Shown here: piece after piece, positions 8,309-17,092 of the stretch
Layout: each line of letters begins with the position of its first letter
How positions within the stretch are numbered: the stretch's first letter is position 1
Notes under the pieces: model-generated
Database searches by the model: none
Told to the model about the DNA's origin: nothing
The model's input: only the letters and a program-made list of their open reading frames with translations
Source: Hydrogenothermaceae bacterium
GTDB taxonomy: Bacteria > Aquificota > Aquificia > Aquificales > Hydrogenothermaceae
Length of the DNA: 64,000 bases
Assembly: GCA_015519975.1 (NCBI GenBank)
Contig: WIAL01000006.1
Span: 1-64,000 of the forward strand
Direction of reading: 5' to 3'
Made by a program: the position numbers and the translations under genes

Positions 8309-9913
8309 ATGGAAAAAACAGTCTTATTAATACCTTTTATACCAGTATTAATAGCTTTTCTGATAAGTTTTGTAAATAATAAAGAAGCCATACCTAAAAT
8401 AAGTATGTATTTCTCTTCTCTAATAGCCGTTTTAGGATTAGTCGGAGCTTCTTACGTAATTTATTATGACAAAAATATATATGGATTTAATAATCTCTTA
8501 GTTTTTAATGAACTGTCTGCAATATTAGTTGTATATGTTGCCATACTTGGTGTTGTTATTCGTAAATACAGCTCTAAATATATGATGGATGAAATAGGAT
8601 TCAAAAGATTTTTCATATTATTAAACTTTATCTTTTCTGCAATTTACTTACTTGTAATGAGTAATAATTTAATAGTTCTTGCAATTGCATGGCAGATAAT
8701 GAGTCTTGTCCTTTACTTTCTTGTTTCCTTTAAAATTGAAGATAAACCTGCAGTTAGATATGGTGGATGGACAATACTAATACATAAAGCTGCAGATTTA
8801 CTATTTATTACAGCAATTATTTTCGTTTACAAAACATTTGGCACTTTTAATTTGTCGGAACTTTCTGATATTTGGCTGAAAAAGTATGAAGCTGGTATTT
8901 TAGCTGACACCAATATATATATTATTGGATTTTTATTTCTATTTGCAGCAATGATGAAATCATCAATAATTCCTTTCCATATATGGCTTCCTTATACATC
9001 AGCAGCACCAACACCTGTTTCTGCACTTATGCATGCCGGTGTTGTTAATGTAGGAGGAATAGTCCTTAATAAACTTGCGTTTTTACTTCTCCTGACACCA
9101 CTGGTTTTAAACACAGCTTTTGTTTTTGGATTAATAACTGCTATTTTTGCTTCTGTTATAATGCTTGCTGTCCCTGATATTAAAAGATCTCTTGGTTACT
9201 CAACTGTTGGTCAGATGGGCTACATGATAATGGAAGTTGGTCTTGGAGCTTTTAGCTTAGCTATTTATCACTTAATGGTTCACGGAATATTTAAAGCTTC
9301 TTTATTTTTAGAGTCTGGAAGTTTAATACATTATGCAAGACATGATCCAAATATTCCTAAAAAAGTATCTTACGAGGTTTACTGGGAAGAAAAGGCAGAG
9401 TTTTCAAAAAGCTTTTACTGGCTAATAGCACTGTTTACAATACTTCCTGTAATTATTTTTTCTGCTATAAAGTTTTTCATAAGTGAAGAGTTTTTCCACT
9501 TTAATGCTGCAATTGTTATACTTGCTTTTGCATGGCTTACAAGTACACAGCTATTTTTATCGTTTTTTAAAGTTTCAAAATCTGATTCTTTAAAAGTTAT
9601 TTTTGGACTTATAAGCTCATTCATTCTTGTTGTATTTACATATGAGTTCTTTGGTAGTCTAATTGAAAAGTTCTTGTACGGAGAATATGCATCACATTTT
9701 TATAAAGTCGCATCTTTAAATATTTCTATAGTTATAGGGCTTTTAATAATGTTTTTAATTGTTGCTGTTGGGTGGTTATTTATGTATAAACAGCATTTTG
9801 TAGATATAGAAATAAATGGTGAAAAACCAAATAAAATTAAATGGGTATTTTACAAACTGATAGCAAAAGAAGCTTATTTTCCTCAACTTCTGAGTAAGTT
9901 CAAAATATTCTAA
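8309..9913 (+). CDS. dabB: DAB inorganic carbon transporter membrane subunit (NuoL-like)
   Basis: 534-residue polytopic membrane protein of the proton-conducting antiporter family (PF00361-type). About 14 hydrophobic segments. The central signature MMKSSIIPFHIWLPYTSAAPTPVSALMHAG contains the conserved Lys, PFHxWLP and PTPVSALxHA elements. In DAB complexes this subunit is thought to couple a cation gradient to CO2 hydration by DabA. Pairing with a DUF2309/DabA gene downstream identifies it as DabB rather than a complex I subunit, and no other nuo genes are near. Its start follows TTTGAGGTAA. It probably heads a dabB-x-dabA-hemerythrin operon under the dyad operators. Confidence 0.88.
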   Translation: MEKTVLLIPFIPVLIAFLISFVNNKEAIPKISMYFSSLIAVLGLVGASYVIYYDKNIYGFNNLLVFNELSAILVVYVAILGVVIRKYSSKYMMDEIGFKRFFILLNFIFSAIYLLVMSNNLIVLAIAWQIMSLVLYFLVSFKIEDKPAVRYGGWTILIHKAADLLFITAIIFVYKTFGTFNLSELSDIWLKKYEAGILADTNIYIIGFLFLFAAMMKSSIIPFHIWLPYTSAAPTPVSALMHAGVVNVGGIVLNKLAFLLLLTPLVLNTAFVFGLITAIFASVIMLAVPDIKRSLGYSTVGQMGYMIMEVGLGAFSLAIYHLMVHGIFKASLFLESGSLIHYARHDPNIPKKVSYEVYWEEKAEFSKSFYWLIALFTILPVIIFSAIKFFISEEFFHFNAAIVILAFAWLTSTQLFLSFFKVSKSDSLKVIFGLISSFILVVFTYEFFGSLIEKFLYGEYASHFYKVASLNISIVIGLLIMFLIVAVGWLFMYKQHFVDIEINGEKPNKIKWVFYKLIAKEAYFPQLLSKFKIF

Positions 9914-9923
9914 GGGGTAGAAA

Positions 9924-10655
9924 ATGCAGTTAATGGAAATAGTACTATTTATACTTTTAGCTGGTCTGCCGTATTACTTTTTACTTAGGAAATTTATAAG
10001 CTACGATAAGATATTTATAATTTCCACTTTACTTCTCTTAGTTGGATTATTTATAAAATTTCAAACTGGACTGCAGTGCAGCTGGGCATGTATAACAATA
10101 TCTCTGATTTCAGCATTAATTACATTTTATGTGGCTTTAAAAACTACAAACTTATACAGACTTTCTTATCATTTTTTATTTATAAATGCCCCTGTTTTTC
10201 TTTTAATAGATATTAAATACAGTATTTATTATGCAGTTGCTTTAATAATTACATTGATTGGACTATATTTTATTGGAACGTATTACAAAAGAAACTATGG
10301 AAGTGCTAACTTTGCAAACATATCAGGTCTTGCTATAAAAACACCTTTTGTAGGATTTGTTTTAAGAATTTATCTTATTTCTTTAGCACTTTATCCGCCA
10401 TTTCCCAACTCTGTATTTTTATTCAACAGTTTTTTAAAAAATGAAACAAGCTATATGTGGTATGTAGTTTTAGCTATTGTTATATTCTCAAACTTTTTTA
10501 TTGCTATGAGAATTTTAACTAATACAGTTTTTGGAAAACCAAACAAAATAATCTTCTACAGTGATATAAAAGGAAAGGAAAGACTGGCCCACTTTTTCAT
10601 TATTATTCTCCTTACAATTTGGGGTCTTAACGGACTTATGGAGGTTTTAAGATGA
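9924..10655 (+). CDS. Uncharacterised membrane protein of the dab operon
   Basis: 243 residues, roughly eight hydrophobic segments and no signal peptide. I do not recognise a named family. The segment IYLISLALYPPFPNSVFLFNSFL resembles the proline-rich loop found in the second half of NuoL/M/N antiporter proteins, which suggests a reduced antiporter-like subunit. It lies 10 bases after dabB behind AAGGGGTAG, and its stop overlaps the dabA start by 4 bases, so it is tightly coupled to both. A third membrane subunit of the bicarbonate/CO2 complex is a reasonable inference, not shown. Confidence 0.6.
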   Translation: MQLMEIVLFILLAGLPYYFLLRKFISYDKIFIISTLLLLVGLFIKFQTGLQCSWACITISLISALITFYVALKTTNLYRLSYHFLFINAPVFLLIDIKYSIYYAVALIITLIGLYFIGTYYKRNYGSANFANISGLAIKTPFVGFVLRIYLISLALYPPFPNSVFLFNSFLKNETSYMWYVVLAIVIFSNFFIAMRILTNTVFGKPNKIIFYSDIKGKERLAHFFIIILLTIWGLNGLMEVLR

Positions 10656-13522
10656 TAAAAGAGAATATAAATAAAGTTAAGCATATTATCCCCCATTACT
10701 GGCCTATAAAAACATTTATACATCATAATCCTTTAAAAGCCTTTGAAAAGCTAAAATTTAAAGATGCAGTAGAAAAAGCAAAAGAAATATTTGAAAGTAA
10801 CGTTTACATGGATCCTCAATATTATATTGATTTATATATGTCAGGAACTATAAGAGAAGATATATTTGAGAAAATATTAACTGAATTTTTAGAAAAACAT
10901 GGATATGAAAAATATTTTTATGAAGCAAAGCAGTTTTTAATTGAGATAAGTCCTCTTTGGGAAAAGTATAAATATCTAGAACCTGAAATATCAGACGGCA
11001 AAGATTTTCTAAAAAGATGTCTTTATGAACAGCTAAAAGAAAAAGAAGATGATGAACTTTTAAAAGATCTAACAAAAAGTATGACCTTTTATGAAATACA
11101 TGATGCATTATTTGATACAAATTTAAAAGAACTTATTGAAAAAGACATTATTGAATATATAACTAGATTTTTAGATGAAGAACAAACAACCCTTTCAATG
11201 TATCAAAGAAATCTGGGGATGTTTAATACTTTTAAATATTTTGAAGGTGTCAATATTCCAGAAAACGCTGAAGAGTTTATTGAAAAATCATTAAATAAAC
11301 TAAAGGTAAAAGATAAAGAAAAATACATTTTAAACCATCTATTAAAACAGGCTGGCTGGGCAGGTTTCATAGGTTATAGAGAAGAAGATAAGCTTTATCC
11401 ATTCCAGCAAGAATATCCAGCATCAACTATTGATTACCTTGCAGTAAGATTTTTCTACGAAGATAAATATATTTCAAAACAAAAAATAAATGATTTTGAA
11501 AAACTTAATGAATATATAAATAAAAATAAAAGTTTATCAATATTAAAACTACTAAAATATAAAGGAGTTTTACTACCAAAGTATGTGGATTTATTAGAGT
11601 CAGGTAAAGATCCTGAATATATACTTAAACTTTACAAAGATGAACAGTTTGATCTTAAAATAAATCAAATACTAAATATAAGACAAATAATTTCAAGATT
11701 TGATAAAGGCATAGTAGATTTTGCAAAGTTTATGTATCTTTTGAAGGAAAACGAAGGATACATATGGCTTAAATCCCTTGAAGATAGCTACATACACTTT
11801 TATGTGGCTGAATTTAAATCAAATTTAAAAACAAGAGAAAAACCTTATTTAGCAGCCTCTGTATTTTGTATAGATGTGAGATCTGAATCTATTAGAAGAT
11901 ATATAGAGAAGATAGGACCATATTCAACCTATGGTGCAGCAGGCTTTTTTGGAGTTCCTATTACATTTATTGAGTTTGACAAAGGACACGAGCAGTTCTT
12001 ATGTCCTGCGATAGTTAAACCAAGCAATGTTGTATTTGAGCTTCCCAAAAAAGGTTATGAAGAATATAAAACCAGGAAAAAAGCCTTTAAAGTACTTAAA
12101 AGCGTATTAAATGATTTGAAAAATAACCCTTACACACCATTTATAATGGTTGAAGCTGTTGGATGGCTTTTCGGTATTAACTTATTTGGAAAAACATTGG
12201 CACCTTTAAAAATAGAAAGATTTTTTTCAAAGTTTAGACCTAAAAAACCAAAAACGGTATATACCTTAGATAAGCTATCCGAAAAAGAAGTTGAAGAATT
12301 TGCAGTGAAAATCCATCTAAAAATAATACATGAAGTATTAATTTCAAAATTAAAAAGAGCTGTTTCAAACGAAGAAATAACAAATGTGTGGAAACATATT
12401 ATATTCGGTGAACCGCTCAATGTGAAAGATGTTGATGATGTTTTAATAGAAATACTGAAAACAAAATACAATATAACAAAGGAAGATTTTGAAGAACAAA
12501 AAGCCAAATTAAGGCAGGTTGGCTTTACTTTAGAAGAAAAAGTTAATTTTGTTAAAAACTTCTTATTCTCAATTGGCTTAACTAAGGAATTTCCTAAATT
12601 TGTGTTTGTATTTGGTCATGGGAGTAAATCTGATAACAACCCGTTTGAATCAGCCCTTGACTGCGGTGCATGCGGTGGTAATGTTGGTATAGTTAACGCA
12701 AGAGTCATCTCAATGATGGCAAATGATGAAAAAGTAAGGGAAAAACTGAAGGAAGAAGGAATAGACGTACCTGAGTACACAAAATTTATTCCTGGAATGC
12801 ACAATACAACTACTGACGAACTTGAGCTAGAAGATATTGAAATACTAAACAAAGAGGAGAAAGAACTTCTTAAGAAAGTAAAAGAAGATTTTGATAAAGC
12901 CTCTTCAAAATCAAGACTTGAAAGGGCAAAAACACTTCCAAATACTAAAACTGAAGAAGATATTTTTACAAAGTCCTGCGATTGGTCTGAGCCAAGACCT
13001 GAATGGGGACTTTCAAAAAACATGGCATTTTATATAGGTAAAAGGGAAACTACAAAAAACATTCCATTATTTAACAGATTTTTCCTGCACTCTTATAACT
13101 GGGAAGAAGACCTAAAAGGAGATATTCTCACAAATATATTTTCTGGACCACTTGTTGTTGGAGAATGGATAAATATGGAACATTACTTTTCAACTGTAGA
13201 CAATGAAATTTACGGAGCTGGTTCAAAGGTTTATCATAATATTGTTTCAAAAGTTGGTGTATTTTTTGGAAATTACAGTGATTTGAGAATAGGACTTCCT
13301 GAACAAACAGTAAATTTAGAAGATAAAGCTTATCATGAACCTGTAAGATTAATCACTTTTGTGGAAGCACCTTTAGAAATAGTAAAAAAAGCAATGCAAA
13401 AATCTGCCTTTTCTAATCCTTTAATAAAAAATGAATGGGTAAGGTTAATAGTTATAGACAAAGAAAAAAATAAGATTTATTTATACGAGAATGAAGATTT
13501 TAAATTTTTAACTAGCTTATAA
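10652..13522 (+). CDS. dabA: DAB inorganic carbon transporter catalytic subunit (DUF2309)
   Basis: 956-residue beta-carbonic-anhydrase-like subunit of the DAB CO2-trapping complex. The N-terminal IIPHYWPIKTFIHHNPL is the family hallmark. Expected zinc-site residues are present: Cys406 and Asp408 (FCIDVRSES), His656 (FGHGSKS) and Cys671 (LDCGACGG). The His-to-Cys spacing of 15 equals that of characterised DabA. The C-terminal domain (HEPVRLITFVEAPLEIV) also fits. It contains no membrane segments and is expected to sit on the cytoplasmic face of DabB. It accumulates inorganic carbon for the CO2-fixing oxidoreductases around it. Confidence 0.93.
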   Translation: MIKENINKVKHIIPHYWPIKTFIHHNPLKAFEKLKFKDAVEKAKEIFESNVYMDPQYYIDLYMSGTIREDIFEKILTEFLEKHGYEKYFYEAKQFLIEISPLWEKYKYLEPEISDGKDFLKRCLYEQLKEKEDDELLKDLTKSMTFYEIHDALFDTNLKELIEKDIIEYITRFLDEEQTTLSMYQRNLGMFNTFKYFEGVNIPENAEEFIEKSLNKLKVKDKEKYILNHLLKQAGWAGFIGYREEDKLYPFQQEYPASTIDYLAVRFFYEDKYISKQKINDFEKLNEYINKNKSLSILKLLKYKGVLLPKYVDLLESGKDPEYILKLYKDEQFDLKINQILNIRQIISRFDKGIVDFAKFMYLLKENEGYIWLKSLEDSYIHFYVAEFKSNLKTREKPYLAASVFCIDVRSESIRRYIEKIGPYSTYGAAGFFGVPITFIEFDKGHEQFLCPAIVKPSNVVFELPKKGYEEYKTRKKAFKVLKSVLNDLKNNPYTPFIMVEAVGWLFGINLFGKTLAPLKIERFFSKFRPKKPKTVYTLDKLSEKEVEEFAVKIHLKIIHEVLISKLKRAVSNEEITNVWKHIIFGEPLNVKDVDDVLIEILKTKYNITKEDFEEQKAKLRQVGFTLEEKVNFVKNFLFSIGLTKEFPKFVFVFGHGSKSDNNPFESALDCGACGGNVGIVNARVISMMANDEKVREKLKEEGIDVPEYTKFIPGMHNTTTDELELEDIEILNKEEKELLKKVKEDFDKASSKSRLERAKTLPNTKTEEDIFTKSCDWSEPRPEWGLSKNMAFYIGKRETTKNIPLFNRFFLHSYNWEEDLKGDILTNIFSGPLVVGEWINMEHYFSTVDNEIYGAGSKVYHNIVSKVGVFFGNYSDLRIGLPEQTVNLEDKAYHEPVRLITFVEAPLEIVKKAMQKSAFSNPLIKNEWVRLIVIDKEKNKIYLYENEDFKFLTSL

Positions 13523-13543
13523 ATATACATGGAGGTATTTTAA

Positions 13544-13945
13544 ATGTTAATTGACAAAAGATCCATACCGCAGGTTTCAAACATTGAGATGAACATGATA
13601 CATGCAGATGAAGTTGATATTGTAAACCAGTTATACGATACTTTAAAATCTGGAGATATTAAAGAATCTAATAGGCTGTTTGAAGAGTTTTTAAAAAGTG
13701 TAGAAGAACATTTCTTTGAAGAAGAACAAATGATGTTAGAAGGAAGATACTGGGCAAGAGCAATGCATAAATCAGAACACGATACTATGAGAGAAAAATT
13801 ACACAATTTATATGAAAACTGGAAGAAAAATAAAAATCCTCAGGAAGTTATAGAGTTTTTAGAAAAAGAATACGCTCCCTGGCTAAATCTTCATATATCA
13901 AGATGGGATGCAGAAACTGCTATGCATATTGGTGACACTGCATAA
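13544..13945 (+). CDS. Bacteriohemerythrin-like protein
   Basis: 133-residue O2-binding diiron protein candidate. All ligands of the hemerythrin signature are in place with normal spacing: His20, His56 with Glu60 (HFFEE), His75 and His79 (HKSEH), and His117 with Asp122 (HISRWD). No membrane segment or fused signalling domain, so it is a free cytoplasmic protein. It lies 21 bases after dabA behind a GGAGG site, hence likely in the dab operon. A role in buffering O2 near oxygen-sensitive ferredoxin oxidoreductases is inferred. The 3' end abuts the convergent CobW-family gene. Confidence 0.88.
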   Translation: MLIDKRSIPQVSNIEMNMIHADEVDIVNQLYDTLKSGDIKESNRLFEEFLKSVEEHFFEEEQMMLEGRYWARAMHKSEHDTMREKLHNLYENWKKNKNPQEVIEFLEKEYAPWLNLHISRWDAETAMHIGDTA

Positions 13946-14875
13946 TTAATTTAGTTTTATTATGTTTTGATTTTCTAAACCAGAACCTATAAATACTAGG
14001 AAGGATTTACCATTATATTCTGGAAATTCTTCAAATGTTAAATCCCCAAAAGAATAATTTACAATAAGAGGATTTGGAATGTCTTTTAATTTAACAATCC
14101 CTTTTATTCTATAAATATTTTTAGGTACATTTGACAGTAATTTATCAAGTTCTTTGAATTCCATTGTGTCTGGCAAATATATTATTTTTTGGGAAAATTT
14201 ATCATCATAAATATGAGTAGAAGGCATTGTATTCTCAGGTAGTTTGGAAACTTTTTCCAGATCAGCAACACCTAAAAATATTTCTTCAGGTAGTACACCG
14301 TATTTCGTTTTAAACAATACATAATTTTTAAAAATTGGCTGACCTGTTAAAATGTTTTTAACGTTGTATTTTTCTTTTATTTCTCTAACTTCATTTTCAA
14401 CTCTTTTCAAAGTATCTTCATCAACAAGGTCTATTTTATTTAAAACAAGTATATTAGATCCGCCAATTTGATATTTTGCTGTGCTGTGGTCTTTATAATT
14501 ATCAAAATTTTTTGTATCTATGACGCAAATTACACCATCAACTGAAATACCTAAATTTTGAAGTGACATAAATATTGGAAATGGCTCTGAAGTTCCTGAT
14601 GTTTCTACAAATATTATTTCTGGATTGTAATTTTGAATTATTTCTCTTACGCCTTTTTCAAATTCTTCAGATAATTTACAGCAAATACATCCTTCAGATA
14701 TTTCTAAAACTTCACTGTATACGTTTTTTAGTATTGTTCCGTCAACACCAACTTCACCAAATTCATTAATAACTATAGCTACTTTTTTATCTTGAAAGTA
14801 ATTTTTTACAGTATTAATAAGAAGGGTGGTTTTACCCACCCCTAAAAAACCTGTTATAACAAAAGATGAAATCAT
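13946..14875 (-). CDS. CobW/P47K-family G3E GTPase
   Basis: 309-residue metal-chaperone-type GTPase. The Walker A loop GFLGVGKT spans residues 9-16, the metal-binding GCICC motif has Cys63, Cys65 and Cys66, and the G4 motif is NKID. The C-terminal CobW_C-like domain is divergent. Family members deliver zinc or other metals. It is adjacent to zinc-dependent dabA but convergent, and downstream of the second por cluster, so a link to DabA metallation is only a suggestion. It starts 8 bases after the 102-residue gene. Confidence 0.87.
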   Translation of the reverse strand: MISSFVITGFLGVGKTTLLINTVKNYFQDKKVAIVINEFGEVGVDGTILKNVYSEVLEISEGCICCKLSEEFEKGVREIIQNYNPEIIFVETSGTSEPFPIFMSLQNLGISVDGVICVIDTKNFDNYKDHSTAKYQIGGSNILVLNKIDLVDEDTLKRVENEVREIKEKYNVKNILTGQPIFKNYVLFKTKYGVLPEEIFLGVADLEKVSKLPENTMPSTHIYDDKFSQKIIYLPDTMEFKELDKLLSNVPKNIYRIKGIVKLKDIPNPLIVNYSFGDLTFEEFPEYNGKSFLVFIGSGLENQNIIKLN

Positions 14876-14883
14876 CTTAGATC

Positions 14884-15192
14884 TTATTCGCCGCCGTACT
14901 CAACAGAGTCAATTTCTTCCATAAATTGTTCAATATAGAAAGTTACAAGATTTGCTAAATCTTCTGGAGTTTTTTCTAAATACTTTCTTCTTAACTTAAT
15001 CTTTCTTTCATGAACATCATGTTCTTCTGTGACATACTTAACTATAATGTAAGGCTCTCCACTTGCATCACATTTGTCAGATGTAGTTGCAACTTCCGGA
15101 ATACAGTAATCAATATCAATATCCGGGTCAACCATGTCGTTATTAACAAGCTCAACAACTTTTTGTAATTTTTCTTTAAGTTCTTTTTCCAT
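14884..15192 (-). CDS. Hypothetical protein of por cluster 2
   Basis: 102 residues, acidic, no membrane segment, two Cys (DYCIPE and DKCDAS, about residues 29 and 40). I do not recognise the family. It follows the ferredoxin-like delta gene after 54 bases that contain a hairpin, and precedes the GTPase gene by 8 bases. Its ATG follows GGAGGGC. Position suggests an accessory or assembly protein for the oxidoreductase, without direct evidence. Confidence 0.6.
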   Translation of the reverse strand: MEKELKEKLQKVVELVNNDMVDPDIDIDYCIPEVATTSDKCDASGEPYIIVKYVTEEHDVHERKIKLRRKYLEKTPEDLANLVTFYIEQFMEEIDSVEYGGE

Positions 15193-15215
15193 AATTGCCC
15201 TCCATATTTTTATAA

Positions 15216-15237
15216 AGTGGGAGGAATAACCCCCACT
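15216..15237 (-). terminator. Hairpin between porD and the 102-residue gene
   Basis: AGTGGG / CCCACT arms around a 10-base loop that allows further G-C pairing. On the minus strand it is followed by TTATAAAAATAT, only a weak U-tract. It may partly terminate or stabilise the upstream por transcript, lowering expression of the two downstream genes. Confidence 0.45.
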
Positions 15238-15246
15238 AATATGTAA

Positions 15247-15468
15247 TTACTCTGTAGTAACCATTTCCATAGTTATACAATCTCTTTTCAATAAATCAGA
15301 ACATACGTATACACATAAAGCACATCCTTTACATCTTGGCTCATTTACATAAGCACTATTTTTCTTTTCATCAAACATTAAAGTGTTTGCTTCTGGACAG
15401 AAAAGTGTGCACTGCTTACAGTTATAAGTTGCACATTTTTCCTCATCTACTCTAGCAACATAGTACAT
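15247..15468 (-). CDS. porD: 2-oxoacid:ferredoxin oxidoreductase, delta (ferredoxin) subunit
   Basis: 73-residue 2[4Fe-4S] polyferredoxin subunit that passes electrons between ferredoxin and the catalytic subunits. Cys12, Cys17, Cys20 and Cys24 (followed by Pro) form the first motif, with an unusual C-x4-C opening instead of C-x2-C. Cys46, Cys49, Cys52 and Cys56 form the second motif and end in Asp-containing CSD rather than CP. Start ATG follows GGAGGTTT. It directly follows the gamma gene of cluster 2. Cluster 1 lacks an equivalent, so this subunit may serve both complexes. Confidence 0.85.
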   Translation of the reverse strand: MYYVARVDEEKCATYNCKQCTLFCPEANTLMFDEKKNSAYVNEPRCKGCALCVYVCSDLLKRDCITMEMVTTE

Positions 15469-15490
15469 ATTAAAACCTCCGTTTATTTAA

Positions 15491-16189
15491 TTAAGCATTA
15501 ACTGGCTGTTTTTCCTCAGTCCATCCTTGTTCTTCAACAATTTCAAATGCTTTTCTAATAACTTGCATATTCTTTTCAAGAAGTTCCACTTTTCTTTTAA
15601 ACTTCTTCTCAATAGCCGAGTCAAGTGATGCAGTACCACCTGATGCAACAAACGTATTACCTAAAAATCTTTCTCTAACAGCTTGCTCAATATGCTCAAA
15701 ACTAACAAGCTTAGTTATTCCAAAGAAAAATCCAAGCATTGCCATATTTGTAGCAAGTTCAGTTCCTGCTATATCCATAGCAAGCCCAGTAGCATTATAC
15801 ATTACAATTTGCGTATTCAAGTCGTCAAGTACTTTTTTATCTTCGTCAGTTAAAATGTCAACATCCGTATTTATTATAACAATACCATTCTCCTTAAGTC
15901 CAGAGTAAAATGGCATAGTGTAAGATTTACCATGAGTAATAACCTGAGGATGATAAATCATAATAACATTTGGATAAACAACCTCACCAACTTCATAAAT
16001 TGGCTCATCAGATGCTCTTACATAAGCTTCAACTGGAGCCATCCTTTTCTCTGAACCAAAAAATGGAACAAGTGAAGCATATTTCCCAGCAGCAGACATA
16101 GCATTACCAAGGATGTGGGCAGAGGTAACAACTCCCTGACCACCAACACCAGCGATTCTTATATTATATCTTTTTGTTTTAGTTGCCAT
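15491..16189 (-). CDS. porG: 2-oxoacid:ferredoxin oxidoreductase, gamma subunit (cluster 2)
   Basis: 232-residue gamma subunit, paralogous to the gene at 4605. RIAGVGGQGVVTSAHILGNAM near the N-terminus, FFGSEKRMAPVEAYVR, IMIYHPQVITHGKSYTMPFYSG and GGTASLDSAIEKKFKRK are nearly shared between the two paralogues, which suggests duplication of a whole cluster. Its start overlaps the beta stop by one base, as in cluster 1. Role: part of the low-potential enzyme that carboxylates an acyl-CoA in the reductive TCA cycle. Confidence 0.88.
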   Translation of the reverse strand: MATKTKRYNIRIAGVGGQGVVTSAHILGNAMSAAGKYASLVPFFGSEKRMAPVEAYVRASDEPIYEVGEVVYPNVIMIYHPQVITHGKSYTMPFYSGLKENGIVIINTDVDILTDEDKKVLDDLNTQIVMYNATGLAMDIAGTELATNMAMLGFFFGITKLVSFEHIEQAVRERFLGNTFVASGGTASLDSAIEKKFKRKVELLEKNMQVIRKAFEIVEEQGWTEEKQPVNA

Positions 16190-17055
16190 TATGCTCTAAC
16201 CTCCTTTTTCTTCTTCTCTATTTCCTCGAAGAAAGCTCTAACTTCATCAGTCATGTACTCTTCAAATCCAAAGTCTTTTTTCTCCCTTTCTCTAGCATCT
16301 TTAAGAACTTCTTCAGTTGGTATAGAGTATTCAATATTACAAGAAGTATAAGCATGTATAAATGTCGGCCCAAAATGTCTTGCAGCAAGTATAGCCCTCT
16401 TTATAACTTTAGAAAGTCTCTTAATGTTAGTTGGAGCAATTTTTACTACATATACACAACCTGCTAATTTAGCAAGTTCTGTCGCTGGAAGTTTATCAAA
16501 CTTTTTACCTTTAGGAGCCATTTTTAATTGAACTCCTTTAGGAGACATTCCTGATTCCTGTCCACCTGTGTTCCCGTAAACCTCGTTGTCAACCATAATA
16601 GTTGTGAATTTTTCTCTTCTAAACCATGAATGCATTGTCATACTAAATCCGATATCCATTAATCCACCGTCACCTGCAATTGCAACAACATCTTTTTGTT
16701 TATCAGGGAATCTTAAATTTAAAGCTCTAGTTAACCCAGAAGCAACTGCATTTGTATCACCATAGTTTCCATATATAAATGGCACAGCAGCCTGAGAAAG
16801 TGCAAGCCTAGCACATCCTGCTGTTCCAAGAACTATAGTATCTTCAGGGTTTGGAAGTGATGCATAGAAAACTCTTACAAAGTAGGCCATCCAGCATCCA
16901 GCACACATTGGATGCTCTTCTAAAATCTCTTTAAATTGTCCCAGTTGTGAAGCATCTACTTCTTTTCCAAAAGGTCCAAAATCTATTAAATCAACATAAT
17001 CCTTTGGTAAATATTGTTTAAATCCTGGTGCTGGTTGTACATATCTTAAACCCAT
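16189..17055 (-). CDS. porB: 2-oxoacid:ferredoxin oxidoreductase, beta subunit (cluster 2)
   Basis: 288-residue TPP- and Fe-S-binding catalytic subunit. CAGC lies at residues 51-54, GDG at 128-130, and DNEVYGNTGGQESGMSPKG follows. It is collinear with the cluster 1 beta subunit, but the N-terminal 40 residues and the substrate-side segments diverge, consistent with a different 2-oxoacid. Start ATG follows AGGAGGTA. It is separated from alpha by 37 bases. One of the two paralogous enzymes is likely pyruvate:ferredoxin oxidoreductase, and I cannot say which. Confidence 0.9.
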   Translation of the reverse strand: MGLRYVQPAPGFKQYLPKDYVDLIDFGPFGKEVDASQLGQFKEILEEHPMCAGCWMAYFVRVFYASLPNPEDTIVLGTAGCARLALSQAAVPFIYGNYGDTNAVASGLTRALNLRFPDKQKDVVAIAGDGGLMDIGFSMTMHSWFRREKFTTIMVDNEVYGNTGGQESGMSPKGVQLKMAPKGKKFDKLPATELAKLAGCVYVVKIAPTNIKRLSKVIKRAILAARHFGPTFIHAYTSCNIEYSIPTEEVLKDAREREKKDFGFEEYMTDEVRAFFEEIEKKKKEVRA

Positions 17056-17092
17056 AATTAATACCTCCTACAATTTTTAAATTAAATTTTTA

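Noticed and set aside
8309-9913. NuoL subunit of respiratory complex I
   Set aside because: No other nuo genes are adjacent, and the DUF2309/DabA gene downstream defines a DAB operon.
12616-13023. Long open frame on the minus strand inside dabA, Ser/Phe rich
   Set aside because: It is the complement of a highly conserved coding region, with shadow-type composition and no ribosome site.
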